A DNA stretch of 64,000 nt from Streptomyces avermitilis MA-4680 = NBRC 14893 (GTDB lineage: Bacteria; Actinomycetota; Actinomycetes; Streptomycetales; Streptomycetaceae): positions 6,758,001 to 6,822,000 of the forward strand of contig NC_003155.5 of the NCBI RefSeq assembly GCF_000009765.2. The letters run 5' to 3'. The notes beneath the pieces are model-generated. The model saw only the letters and a list, made by a program, of their open reading frames with translations, ran no database searches and was not told the DNA's origin. Numbering within the stretch: the first letter of the stretch is position 1; every line of letters starts with the position of its first letter. Positions 31,478-39,003 of this stretch are shown one piece after another. Position numbers and translations under genes: made by a program.

Positions 31478-31483
31478 TACGAT
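31478..31483 (+). promoter_or_regulatory. -10 hexamer TACGAT of a probable leaderless promoter
   Basis: TACGAT ends 7 bases before ATG 31491, and no Shine-Dalgarno sequence intervenes. Confidence 0.5.
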
Positions 31484-31490
31484 GCGGCGC

Positions 31491-32195
31491 ATGTCCGAGG
31501 AGACCGGGAACAGTCGGATACGGCGCGAGGTCGTGCAGCTGATCCTCGACCGCAGGCTCCGGGCCGGCGCGCCGCTGCCCACCGAGACGGAGCTGATGGA
31601 GGATCTCGGTGTCAGCCGCAACTCCGTGCGCGAGGCGCTGAAGGCGTTGCAGGCCCTGGACATCGTGGAGATCAGACACGGCTACGGCACCTACGTCGGA
31701 CGTGCCTCGCTGACCCCGCTGGTCGACGGCCTCACCTTCCGTACGCTCTCGCGGCCCGACGACGACACGGACGCGCTGGCGGAGATCCTCCAGGTCCGGG
31801 AGGTCCTGGAGGAGGGTCTGATCCGCCGGGTCACGGCGACCCTCTCCGAGGCGGAGCTGGACCGGCTGGAGTCGGTGGTGGCGCGGATGGAGACGGCCGG
31901 CCGGGCGGGCCGTTCGTTCGCCGAACTGGACCGGGAGTTCCACGAGTTGCTGTACGCGTCCCTCGGCAACGCCTTTGTGCCGCAGCTCCTCGGCGCCTTC
32001 TGGACGGTGTTCCGCCGGGTCGCGGGCGCCCGTGACTGGACGGACGACCCGGCCCCGGCGGTGACGGCCCGCCGCCACCGCGACATCCTCACGGCCCTGC
32101 GGGCCCGGGACGTCGAGGGCGCGCAACGGGCGATGGCGGACCACTTCAGGGGCATCGAGGCGCGGGCGGCGGAGGAGTCGCGGGGGGTGGGGTGA
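31491..32195 (+). CDS. GntR-family regulator, FCD (FadR/NanR-like) subfamily
   Basis: A 234-residue repressor-type protein. The N-terminal winged helix is LPTETELMEDLGVSRNSVRE followed by ALKALQALDIVEIRHGYGTY. The C-terminal FCD domain has the metal-site residues of the group in EVREVLE-like REVLEEGLIRR, DREFHELLYA, RRHRDILTAL and MADHFRG. It is divergent from the importer operon, with a FadR-type half-perfect operator between them. By analogy with NanR it would respond to sialic acid or a catabolite (inference). ATG 31491 is used; ATG 31482 is in frame. Confidence 0.9.
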   Translation: MSEETGNSRIRREVVQLILDRRLRAGAPLPTETELMEDLGVSRNSVREALKALQALDIVEIRHGYGTYVGRASLTPLVDGLTFRTLSRPDDDTDALAEILQVREVLEEGLIRRVTATLSEAELDRLESVVARMETAGRAGRSFAELDREFHELLYASLGNAFVPQLLGAFWTVFRRVAGARDWTDDPAPAVTARRHRDILTALRARDVEGAQRAMADHFRGIEARAAEESRGVG

Positions 32196-32208
32196 GCGGG
32201 GGAGTGCC

Positions 32209-32214
32209 TAGGCT
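32209..32214 (+). promoter_or_regulatory. -10 hexamer TAGGCT of a probable leaderless promoter
   Basis: TAGGCT ends 6 bases before ATG 32221, with no ribosome-binding site between. Confidence 0.5.
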
Positions 32215-32220
32215 GGGCCG

Positions 32221-32655
32221 ATGACCGACACCTGGAGTCCCACGGACGTGGGTGTGCTGCGGCTGCCGTCAGGGCGCCTGGTCCGCGGCCGAGGCCTGCG
32301 CCGCCCTCTTCCGGAGGGGCAGGAACCGACGTACGCCGTGTATCTGCTCGGCAAGCGGCCGCCCGAAGTCCCCTGGGAGGCGCACTGGTTGCGCTGGCCG
32401 GACTTCCGCCTGCCCAGCAGCCGTACACAGGCCCGGGAGGTGCTGACCGACGCCTGGCGGCGGGCCGCCGCCGAGCGCGTGGAGATCGCCTGCGGCGGGG
32501 GCCGGGGGCGGACCGGTACGGCCCTCGCGTGCCTGGCGGTACTCGACGGCGTACCCCCTCAGGAGGCCGTGGCGTACGTCCGCGCCCACTACGACCGGCA
32601 TGCGGTGGAGACGCCCTGGCAGCGGAGGTACGTACGACAGGCGGGCTGCTGGTAG
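32221..32655 (+). CDS. Protein-tyrosine-phosphatase-like protein
   Basis: A 144-residue cytosolic protein with the C-x5-R phosphatase loop CGGGRGRTG (Cys91, Arg97) and, ahead of it, LRWPDFRLP, which supplies a WPD-loop Asp at residue 61. Both parts of the cysteine phosphatase mechanism are therefore present. The usual His before the Cys is Ala (IACGGG), which may alter the Cys pKa. Small dual-specificity-type phosphatases of this length are common in Streptomyces; substrates are unknown. The transcript is probably leaderless and the gene is convergent with the MATE gene. Confidence 0.8.
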   Translation: MTDTWSPTDVGVLRLPSGRLVRGRGLRRPLPEGQEPTYAVYLLGKRPPEVPWEAHWLRWPDFRLPSSRTQAREVLTDAWRRAAAERVEIACGGGRGRTGTALACLAVLDGVPPQEAVAYVRAHYDRHAVETPWQRRYVRQAGCW

Positions 32656-32706
32656 CGGTCCCGGCCCACCCCGCGCTCACCACGGGTGCGGTCACCCCGT
32701 ATGCGG

Positions 32707-34155
32707 TCAGGTCGCCGTGAGGGGAGTGTGCCGGGCGGATCGGGTGGTGAGGGACTGCGCGTAGCGGCGCAGGAGGAGGACGGCGGTGGTGGCGAGGCCG
32801 GTGAGGAGGCCGAGCCAGATGCCCAGGGTGTCGAGTTCCAGGGCGTAGGCGAGGAGCCATGCGGCGGGGAGTCCGACGGCCCAGTAGCCGATGAGGGTGA
32901 TGCGGAAGCCGCTCCTGGTGTCGTCGAGGCCGCGCAGGAGTCCGACGCCGATGTTCTGGGCGCAGTCGAAGAACTGGAGGAAGGCGGTGACGACGAGCAG
33001 GTGGGTGGCGATCGTCAGGGCCTGCCCGGAGCCGGATTCCAGGAACGGGGCCAGGACCAGCTCGGGGAGGGTGAGGTAGACGACGCCGACGACGGTCATG
33101 ACGGCCGCGGCGCAGGCGAGCGCCGTGTTCTTGATGCGGCCGGCGTCTTCGTAACGGCCTACGGCGAGTTCACGGCTGACGTTGATGGACGCGGCGTGCG
33201 AGAGGCCCACGGCGACCTGGAAGACGATGTAGACGAGCTGGTTGACAGCGGTGTGCGCGGCCAGAGCGGCCGGTCCGAAGGATCCGGCCATGAGCGCGGT
33301 GAGGGAGAAGAACCCGGCCTCCGACCCGTAGGTCGCGGCGATCGGCAGCCCCAGACGCAGCAGCCGCCTGAGGACGGCCGGGTCGGCCTTCATGACGTCC
33401 AGGGCGAGCAGCGGGGCGAGCGCGCCGTCCTTCCTCGCCGAGACGTAGAGGGCGATGCAGGTGAGGACGTACACGCTGGAGGTGGCGACACCGACGCCGG
33501 TCAGCCCCATGCGGGGCAGGCCCCAGGTGCCGTGGATGAGGACCCAGTTGAGGCCGGCGTTGACGGCGACGGAGGCGACGGTGATCCGGAGCAGGGCCTG
33601 GGGGCGCCGCATTCCGACCGTGAACTGGCGGATCGCCTGGAACCAGAGACAGGGCAGCAGGCCGGGAGCGAGCGCGAACAGCATCGTCTGGGCCCGGTCG
33701 GCGACCGCGGCGTCCTGGCCTAGCCAGGGGAGGGCCTGCCCGATGAGGATCATGAGGACGGCACCGGCGAGGCCGGCGAGGGTGGCCAGCGCCAGGCTGG
33801 CGCGCACGATGCCCCGCATCTCCTCGTGTGCCTCTTCCTGCGCGTGGCCCCGGCCGTCGTCGTCACGGCCGGCCGTCCGCTCGGCCTCGGCCTGCTCGGC
33901 CTGTTCTGCCCGGGCCCCGGCGGCGGCGATCTGGTTGCCGACCGAGGTGACCAGGCCGACGCCCATGGTGCGCAGCTGGTTGAAGATGACGAGGGCCAGC
34001 CCGCCCGCCGCCAGCTCCCGGGTGCCGAGCAGACCCATCATCACCGTGTCCGTGGTCGTCAGGGCGACCTGCGCGAGCTGGGTGAGGATCAGCGGGACGG
34101 CGAGGGCGGCGAGCGCGCGGCTGTCGCGGAGGAGGGTGGTGAGCATGAGGGTCAT
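32707..34155 (-). CDS. MATE-family exporter of the iron-regulated Dap cluster
   Basis: A 482-residue multidrug and toxin extrusion protein with 12 helices in two MATE halves. It starts LAALAVPLILTQLAQVALTT, followed by DTVMMG of the N-lobe and YGSEAGFFSLTALMAGSFGP of the C-lobe. A Glu/Ala/Arg-rich cytosolic insertion (ARAEQAEQAEAERTAGRDDD) lies between helices 2 and 3 and is atypical. Its start overlaps the SbnA-like stop by 4 bp, so it is the last gene of the biosynthetic operon. MATE proteins export small cationic or amphoteric molecules; here the cluster product is the likely cargo (inference). Confidence 0.9.
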   Translation of the reverse strand: MTLMLTTLLRDSRALAALAVPLILTQLAQVALTTTDTVMMGLLGTRELAAGGLALVIFNQLRTMGVGLVTSVGNQIAAAGARAEQAEQAEAERTAGRDDDGRGHAQEEAHEEMRGIVRASLALATLAGLAGAVLMILIGQALPWLGQDAAVADRAQTMLFALAPGLLPCLWFQAIRQFTVGMRRPQALLRITVASVAVNAGLNWVLIHGTWGLPRMGLTGVGVATSSVYVLTCIALYVSARKDGALAPLLALDVMKADPAVLRRLLRLGLPIAATYGSEAGFFSLTALMAGSFGPAALAAHTAVNQLVYIVFQVAVGLSHAASINVSRELAVGRYEDAGRIKNTALACAAAVMTVVGVVYLTLPELVLAPFLESGSGQALTIATHLLVVTAFLQFFDCAQNIGVGLLRGLDDTRSGFRITLIGYWAVGLPAAWLLAYALELDTLGIWLGLLTGLATTAVLLLRRYAQSLTTRSARHTPLTAT

Positions 34156-35180
34156 CGGTTCCCGCGGAGCTTGGTGAGGAGTTCGTCGACTTCCCGTTCC
34201 GCCGCGGGATCGAGGAGGTCGCGGGCCCGCATCCAGTCGTCGTTGAAGACGGTGTCCATGTACTTCTCCCCGCCGTCATTGATCAGGGCGACCATAGTCG
34301 TGCCGGGCGGAAGTCCGGGCAGGCGGGTCAGGGCTTCGTGGACGACGCCGCCGGCGGAGCCCCCGATGAGCAGGCCGGTGCGGGCCACGGCCCGGCAGGT
34401 GGCGAACGCCTCGACGTCACCGACCTTGGCCCCTTCGTCGATGAGGCCGAAGTCGACCAGAGCACCGATCGGGGCGCCCTCGGGCGTGCCGGTGCCCGAC
34501 TGGTAGTAGTCGTGCGCCGGGCCGCCGAACGCGATCGACCCCTTCGGTTCGACGCCGATGGTGGTGAAGCCGGGTATGAGGGTGCGCAGTTCACGGGCCG
34601 TGCCGCACAGGCCGCCGCCGGTGCCGACGGCCCCGACGAGGACGTCGAGGCGGCCGTCGAGTGCCTCGTGGAGTTCGTGGGCGACGGGGAAGTAGCCGAC
34701 GCCGTTGCTGGGGTTGTTGTGCTGCTCGGTGAAGATGGTGTTGTCCTGGCCGCGCGCCATCTCCTCGGCGAGTTCCTCACGGGCGGCGGTGGCGAGTTCG
34801 TCGGTTCCGTCGTCCACGACGTGGACCAGTTCGGCGCCCAGGGCCTTCATGGCCCGCAGCTTGTCGACGGCGGCGTGGTTGTCGACGACGGCGGTGAAGG
34901 TGTAGCCGCGTTCGGCGGCGATGACGGCCAGGCCCAGGCCGGTGTTGCCGGAGGTGGACTCGATGATCCGGCCTCCCGCGCGCAGTTCGCCGCGCTCCTC
35001 GGCATCGGTGATCATCTGGCGGGCCATGCGGATCTTCGCGGTGCCGGTGGGGTTGAACATCTCCAGCTTCAGCAGCAGGCGGCTGCCGGTCTCCGTGGCC
35101 GCGAGTTCCAGCAGCGGGGTGTAGCCGATGAGGTCGGACACGCGGGAGACCACGGACGGGCGCCGCAGGGATCCGGGCAT
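34152..35180 (-). CDS. SbnA-like PLP synthase (ACEGA synthase, Dap pathway)
   Basis: A 342-residue fold-type II PLP enzyme of the cysteine synthase family. KLEMFNPTGTAKIRMA contains the PLP lysine (NPTGTAK), and ESTSGNTGLGLAV binds phosphate and carboxylate. The C-terminal ALINDGGEKYMDTVFNDDWM matches SbnA rather than CysK. In staphylococci SbnA joins O-phospho-L-serine and glutamate to give N-(1-amino-1-carboxy-2-ethyl)glutamate. The SbnB-like partner is two genes upstream in the same operon. AGGAGAA lies 7 bases before the ATG. Confidence 0.88.
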   Translation of the reverse strand: MPGSLRRPSVVSRVSDLIGYTPLLELAATETGSRLLLKLEMFNPTGTAKIRMARQMITDAEERGELRAGGRIIESTSGNTGLGLAVIAAERGYTFTAVVDNHAAVDKLRAMKALGAELVHVVDDGTDELATAAREELAEEMARGQDNTIFTEQHNNPSNGVGYFPVAHELHEALDGRLDVLVGAVGTGGGLCGTARELRTLIPGFTTIGVEPKGSIAFGGPAHDYYQSGTGTPEGAPIGALVDFGLIDEGAKVGDVEAFATCRAVARTGLLIGGSAGGVVHEALTRLPGLPPGTTMVALINDGGEKYMDTVFNDDWMRARDLLDPAAEREVDELLTKLRGNR

Positions 35181-35222
35181 CGAAATTCTCCTGGGGAATC
35201 GGTGGGGGACGTCGGCTCGGGA

Positions 35223-36590
35223 TCAGGGGGCGTGACGGTCGAGGCGCCAGCGCGGGCGGGCCCGGTCGGTGTGGTCGATGACCACCTTGGGCGGCAGCGC
35301 CAGGTCGTGGAAGGGGGACTCGTTGGAGTCCATCTGGTAGCCGGCGGTGTTCGGGTAGACCAGCAGGTCCCCGGTGCGCGGTCTGCGGGGGAAGGGGACC
35401 TTGCGCCACGTGAGCATGTCCGATTCCAGGCAGGTCGCGGCGCCCACGGCGGCCGGCCACACCGCGTCCGGTGTGTCGGGGTGGGCTGACAGCAGGTGCG
35501 GGTCGGGCAGGTACTCGCTGTTGAACCACTGCTCGGACAGGCTCAGGCTGGTGCCGTTCACCGTCAGGAGCTGGTATCCGTCCCGGTCCTTGACCCCCTG
35601 GACACGGAAGACGGTGCCGCCGGCCCGGTCGAGCAGAGCGCGTCCGGGCTCCAGCAGAAGCGTGATGCCGGCGTCGTTCAGCAGCGCCGCGAGGCTTGGA
35701 CGGTGCCCTTCGGGGCGCGTGGCCAGGATCCGGCGCAGGGCGTCCGCCCCGGCGACCGGTGAGTGGTAGGGGTAGAAGCCGTCGGGGTCGAACGTCCTGT
35801 CCGCGTGGTAGTGGCCGCCGTTCTGTCGCGTCAGGAAGGTGTTCCAGTCGGCGGCGGAGCTGTAGCTGACCGGCAGGCCGCCGCCGATGCTGATGCGGTC
35901 GGCCTCCAGTCCGAGGACGCGGGCCTTGAGGCACAGTTCGACGAGGTGCCCGGCCAGGTCGGCGCGGAGCTTCACGTCGTATCCGGACAGGTGGAAGCTG
36001 AAGCCCTCCATACGGACCGCTTCGCCCGCCGTGACACAGCGCTCCAGGGCGAGGGCCACTTCGGCCTCGCCCAGGCCGAAACGGCTGTGGGGCTGAGCGG
36101 GCGGCAGGCAGCGCAGCAGCAGCCGGGCCGGGCGCGTGCGGTCCCCGGACACGGTGGTGATGAGCGTGTCGAGTTCGTCGAGCGCGTCCACGGCGATCAG
36201 GGCACCGTGCCGGACGGCCAGTCCCAGCAGTGCCAAGTCCTTGGCCGGACCGGTGACCACGAGGTGCTCCCCGCGCACACCGTGCCCCAGGGCCTGGCGC
36301 AGTTCGGCGGCGGAAGCGACGTCGACTCCCGCCCCGCCGGCGGCGGATCGTTCCGCCCACACGGCTGCCTTGTTGGCCTTCTTCGCGAAGTACACGAAAC
36401 CGTCGACGCCGGTCTCGTCGAGGACGCTGTGCAGGGCGCGCAGGTTGGCGTCGAAGGCGTCGGGCAGCAGGAAGTGGAACGGGCCGCCGAGCGCGTAGGC
36501 GAGTTCCTCCAGCAGCCCGCTGCCCAGCACGGCGTCGGCGGCCGGGTCGGGCAGGGCGGGAAGGGTGGGAAGGGCGGGGGGCCCGGTCAC
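35223..36590 (-). CDS. Type III PLP decarboxylase (SbnH/Orn-DAP-Arg decarboxylase-like)
   Basis: A 455-residue enzyme of the alanine racemase-fold decarboxylases. The PLP lysine lies in FVYFAKKANKAAVW. HLSGYDVKL and SIGGGLPVSY bind the cofactor phosphate, LLEPGRALLDRAGG follows, and the C-terminal active-site Cys motif is TCLESDMLTWRKVPFP. GTG 36590 overlaps the SbnB-like stop (GTGA). The closest functional parallel is SbnH, which decarboxylates a Dap-citrate intermediate. Here no citrate ligase is present, so free or modified Dap may be the substrate (inference). Confidence 0.82.
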   Translation of the reverse strand: MTGPPALPTLPALPDPAADAVLGSGLLEELAYALGGPFHFLLPDAFDANLRALHSVLDETGVDGFVYFAKKANKAAVWAERSAAGGAGVDVASAAELRQALGHGVRGEHLVVTGPAKDLALLGLAVRHGALIAVDALDELDTLITTVSGDRTRPARLLLRCLPPAQPHSRFGLGEAEVALALERCVTAGEAVRMEGFSFHLSGYDVKLRADLAGHLVELCLKARVLGLEADRISIGGGLPVSYSSAADWNTFLTRQNGGHYHADRTFDPDGFYPYHSPVAGADALRRILATRPEGHRPSLAALLNDAGITLLLEPGRALLDRAGGTVFRVQGVKDRDGYQLLTVNGTSLSLSEQWFNSEYLPDPHLLSAHPDTPDAVWPAAVGAATCLESDMLTWRKVPFPRRPRTGDLLVYPNTAGYQMDSNESPFHDLALPPKVVIDHTDRARPRWRLDRHAP

Positions 36591-37612
36591 CGCCACAGTG
36601 CCACCTCGGTGCCCAGGCCCTGTTCGAGGGCGAGCTGTGCGAAGCGGTGCCCCAGCGCGATATCGGTGACGACGAGTCCGCTGTTGTAGGCGAAGATCCG
36701 CTCCGTCGCGGTGCGGCGGCCCGCGGTGTCGCCGGTGATCACGGGCGGGAACTCGGCGTCGACCGCGCGGAGTTCGCCGTCGGCGTCGGCCATGTCGATG
36801 CCGGTGACCTTCATCTGGGCCTCGCTGGTGGCGATCACCCGGTCGGCCCGGTGCAGGGCCGACGGGGCGAGACCGTGGCCCACGAGGATGGACAGGGAGC
36901 CCGGCTTGAGCCGGTCCGCCCCGACCGCGGCCGGGGTGTGGCCGCCGGCCGTGGCCACGATGATGTCGGCCTCCGAGGCCGCGGCCCCCGCGTCGGTGAC
37001 GATCTCCACGTCCCGGTCCGGGAAGTGCGCCCGAAGCCGCTCGCGCACCGCGGTGACGCCCTCGGGGTGGGTGCCGAAGAGCATCAGCCGGTCCAGCCCG
37101 GGCAGCGTCGTCAGCAGGAAGGGCAGCGCCAGACGGCCCTGGGTGCCCGTACCGATGACCAGGGCGCTGCGCGCACCGGGGGCGGCGCATTCGCGGGCCA
37201 GCAGCGCGGAGACCGCCGGGGTGCGCAGCGATCCGATCCGGGAGCAGTCCATCATCGCCACGGGCAGCCCGGTGACATCGTCGTAGAGGGTCAGCGTGGT
37301 GTAGTAGTGCTGCTCCTCGCGCCCCTTGTCCAGGCCGTGCTTGTAGGAGGTCTTGACGGCGACGACGTCGCGGGAGCCGTCCCGGCCGAGCATCGCGTAC
37401 GCGACCGAATGCCCGTCCCGCGGCTTGACGGTGAGCTTGCGGGGGTTGTCGGACTCACCGGCGTGCAGGGTGCGGTAGGCGTCCTCCACGGTGGACACCA
37501 CGTCGGCCAGGGAGATGTCGATCCCGGCCAGATCGCCGGTCGAGAGGATCCGCAGGTGCCGGTCGGCGCGGGGTATCGGTTCGGCGGCGGCGGTGGTCGA
37601 GGCGTCAGGCAT
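36587..37612 (-). CDS. SbnB-like NAD-dependent dehydrogenase (Dap-forming)
   Basis: A 341-residue ornithine cyclodeaminase/mu-crystallin family protein. SALVIGTGTQGRLALPFLLT is the Rossmann dinucleotide site and SRIGSLRTPAVSALLAREC the substrate Arg region. SbnB splits N-(1-amino-1-carboxy-2-ethyl)glutamate oxidatively to L-2,3-diaminopropionate and 2-oxoglutarate. Pairing with the SbnA-like gene makes Dap synthesis more likely than ornithine cyclisation. ATG 37612 is chosen: GGAGGA abuts the upstream ATG 37618 with no spacing but lies 6 bases from 37612. Confidence 0.85.
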   Translation of the reverse strand: MPDASTTAAAEPIPRADRHLRILSTGDLAGIDISLADVVSTVEDAYRTLHAGESDNPRKLTVKPRDGHSVAYAMLGRDGSRDVVAVKTSYKHGLDKGREEQHYYTTLTLYDDVTGLPVAMMDCSRIGSLRTPAVSALLARECAAPGARSALVIGTGTQGRLALPFLLTTLPGLDRLMLFGTHPEGVTAVRERLRAHFPDRDVEIVTDAGAAASEADIIVATAGGHTPAAVGADRLKPGSLSILVGHGLAPSALHRADRVIATSEAQMKVTGIDMADADGELRAVDAEFPPVITGDTAGRRTATERIFAYNSGLVVTDIALGHRFAQLALEQGLGTEVALWR

Positions 37613-37640
37613 GGTCATTCCTCCAGGAACGGGGCGGGGT

Positions 37641-38633
37641 TCAGCGCGCGTGGGCTTCGATCGCGCTCTGGCCGTAGCCGTGCTCGTGGGCTTCTGTCAG
37701 GGGGCGGGTGCGGCGCCCGGGAACGCGGACGGAGGCGCGCTTGAGCCACCGGTCGGTGCCGTCGTAGCGGGCCTGGAAGGGAACACGGCCGTGGACGACC
37801 AGGTCGTTGTCGACGACCAGGACCTCACCGGGAGCGAGGCTGACCGCGACGGAGACACGGGCCAGTTCTTCCCCGAGCCGCCCGTACGCGCTCCGGTAGG
37901 CGTCGTCCGCCTGGTCGAGGGGGGTGTAGGCGGGGTCGAAGCGCAGCGTGATCCCGTCCTCGCTCGCGAACAGGGCGGGCACGGGCGGCGGCTCCTCGGC
38001 GTAGCCCTGGGCCTCGGCGTAGGCGTCGTCCGGCAGGATGGGGAGCACCGGGCGGGTCAGGGTGCGCACGTCCCGCTCCGACAGCCGCGTCTTGCGGACG
38101 CTCGCCGCGGTGGTGGCGATGTCGTCGTGGTTGCGCATGCAGCCGAGCATCAGCAGGTGGGCGCGGCCGGGGTGGAAGGCGTCCTCGGTGTGGGGGCTGA
38201 GCAGCACGGTGCTGCTGGCGCCGGTCTGCTCGGTCTCGTGGCCGGGCGAGGGCACGATGTTGTGGACGAAGCGGCCGTCCTGCTGCCCCTCCCAGGCGAT
38301 CGGGTTGCCCATCACGGTGGCCAGCAGCAGGAGCGTGATGTCGTGGGCCGCTCCGCTGTCTCCGGCCGTGGCCCAGCTGTCCGGCGTCGGACCGGCCGCG
38401 GCGTCGTCGATGTCGAGGCCGCGCAGGACGAACAGTCCGTCGTCGGTGTCGACGGGGCGGCAGTGGTGACGCAGGCCGTCGCCGAACGCGTTCGCGGTCG
38501 TCGCGATCCGCTTCAGCAGCGCGGGGGTCGTCGCCGAGGTGCCGAATTCGGCGTGTATGTGCTCTGTGGCTTGGCGGAGTTCACTCACGGAGTCGGGGTC
38601 GAGCTGACGGGCAGGTGCGGCTGCCGTGCTCAT
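37641..38633 (-). CDS. Clavaminate synthase-like Fe(II)/2-oxoglutarate oxygenase
   Basis: A 330-residue TauD/CAS-type dioxygenase. The iron triad is HTE in LLSPHTEDAFHPGR plus the distal His in VVDNDLVVHGRVPF, and the 2-oxoglutarate Arg follows in RWLKRASVRVPG. Relatives (VioC, AsnO, clavaminate synthase) hydroxylate or desaturate free basic amino acids at the beta carbon. As the first gene after iron box 38788-38806, it probably modifies Dap or its precursor. No strong ribosome site is visible. It is 28 bases from the SbnB-like gene. Confidence 0.87.
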   Translation of the reverse strand: MSTAAAPARQLDPDSVSELRQATEHIHAEFGTSATTPALLKRIATTANAFGDGLRHHCRPVDTDDGLFVLRGLDIDDAAAGPTPDSWATAGDSGAAHDITLLLLATVMGNPIAWEGQQDGRFVHNIVPSPGHETEQTGASSTVLLSPHTEDAFHPGRAHLLMLGCMRNHDDIATTAASVRKTRLSERDVRTLTRPVLPILPDDAYAEAQGYAEEPPPVPALFASEDGITLRFDPAYTPLDQADDAYRSAYGRLGEELARVSVAVSLAPGEVLVVDNDLVVHGRVPFQARYDGTDRWLKRASVRVPGRRTRPLTEAHEHGYGQSAIEAHAR

Positions 38634-38787
38634 GGCGAAGTGGTCCGTTTCGTGTGGGGGCAGGGGTGTCGGGCGCCGTACGTCCTGAAGGTGCGGCGAC
38701 GGTCAACCAGTAGGAGGGCAGCAGGAGTTCGGCCCACGCGGCGGGCGGCTCAGCTCTCGGGGGGGCGTTCGAACGCTAACACCGAAC

Positions 38788-38806
38788 TTAGGTTAGGCAT
38801 ACCTAA
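38788..38806 (-). promoter_or_regulatory. DmdR/IdeR iron box of the biosynthesis-export operon
   Basis: TTAGGTTAGGCATACCTAA differs from the consensus TTAGGTTAGGCTCACCTAA at two central positions and keeps the inverted-repeat ends. It lies 155 bases upstream of the oxygenase start. Fe(II)-bound DmdR1 should repress here. Confidence 0.88.
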
Positions 38807-38945
38807 TTCACAGGCCATATGATGTGGCCGGAAGCCGGCGGGGGGATGCGGCGGGGCGCCCCTGTGAATGCACGCGCCCGGCGTGCGCCCCGTATGCCCA
38901 GCGCGCACCCTGCATGCCGAGATCCCCTTGCGGGAACGATTGTCA

Positions 38946-38964
38946 TTAGGGTAGGCAAACCTAA
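38946..38964 (+). promoter_or_regulatory. DmdR/IdeR iron box of the importer operon
   Basis: TTAGGGTAGGCAAACCTAA has three differences from the consensus and lies 40 bases before the binding-protein start. With the other box it gives each divergent operon its own iron control. The rest of 38634-39003 holds no gene. Confidence 0.86.
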
Positions 38965-39003
38965 GCACCACTGGGGTGCTCGGGACGGGGATCGGGGACG
39001 TAC

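Noticed and set aside
36587-37612. Ornithine cyclodeaminase (proline synthesis)
   Set aside because: Same family, but the operon partner is SbnA-like and both are behind an iron box, which favours the SbnB reaction.
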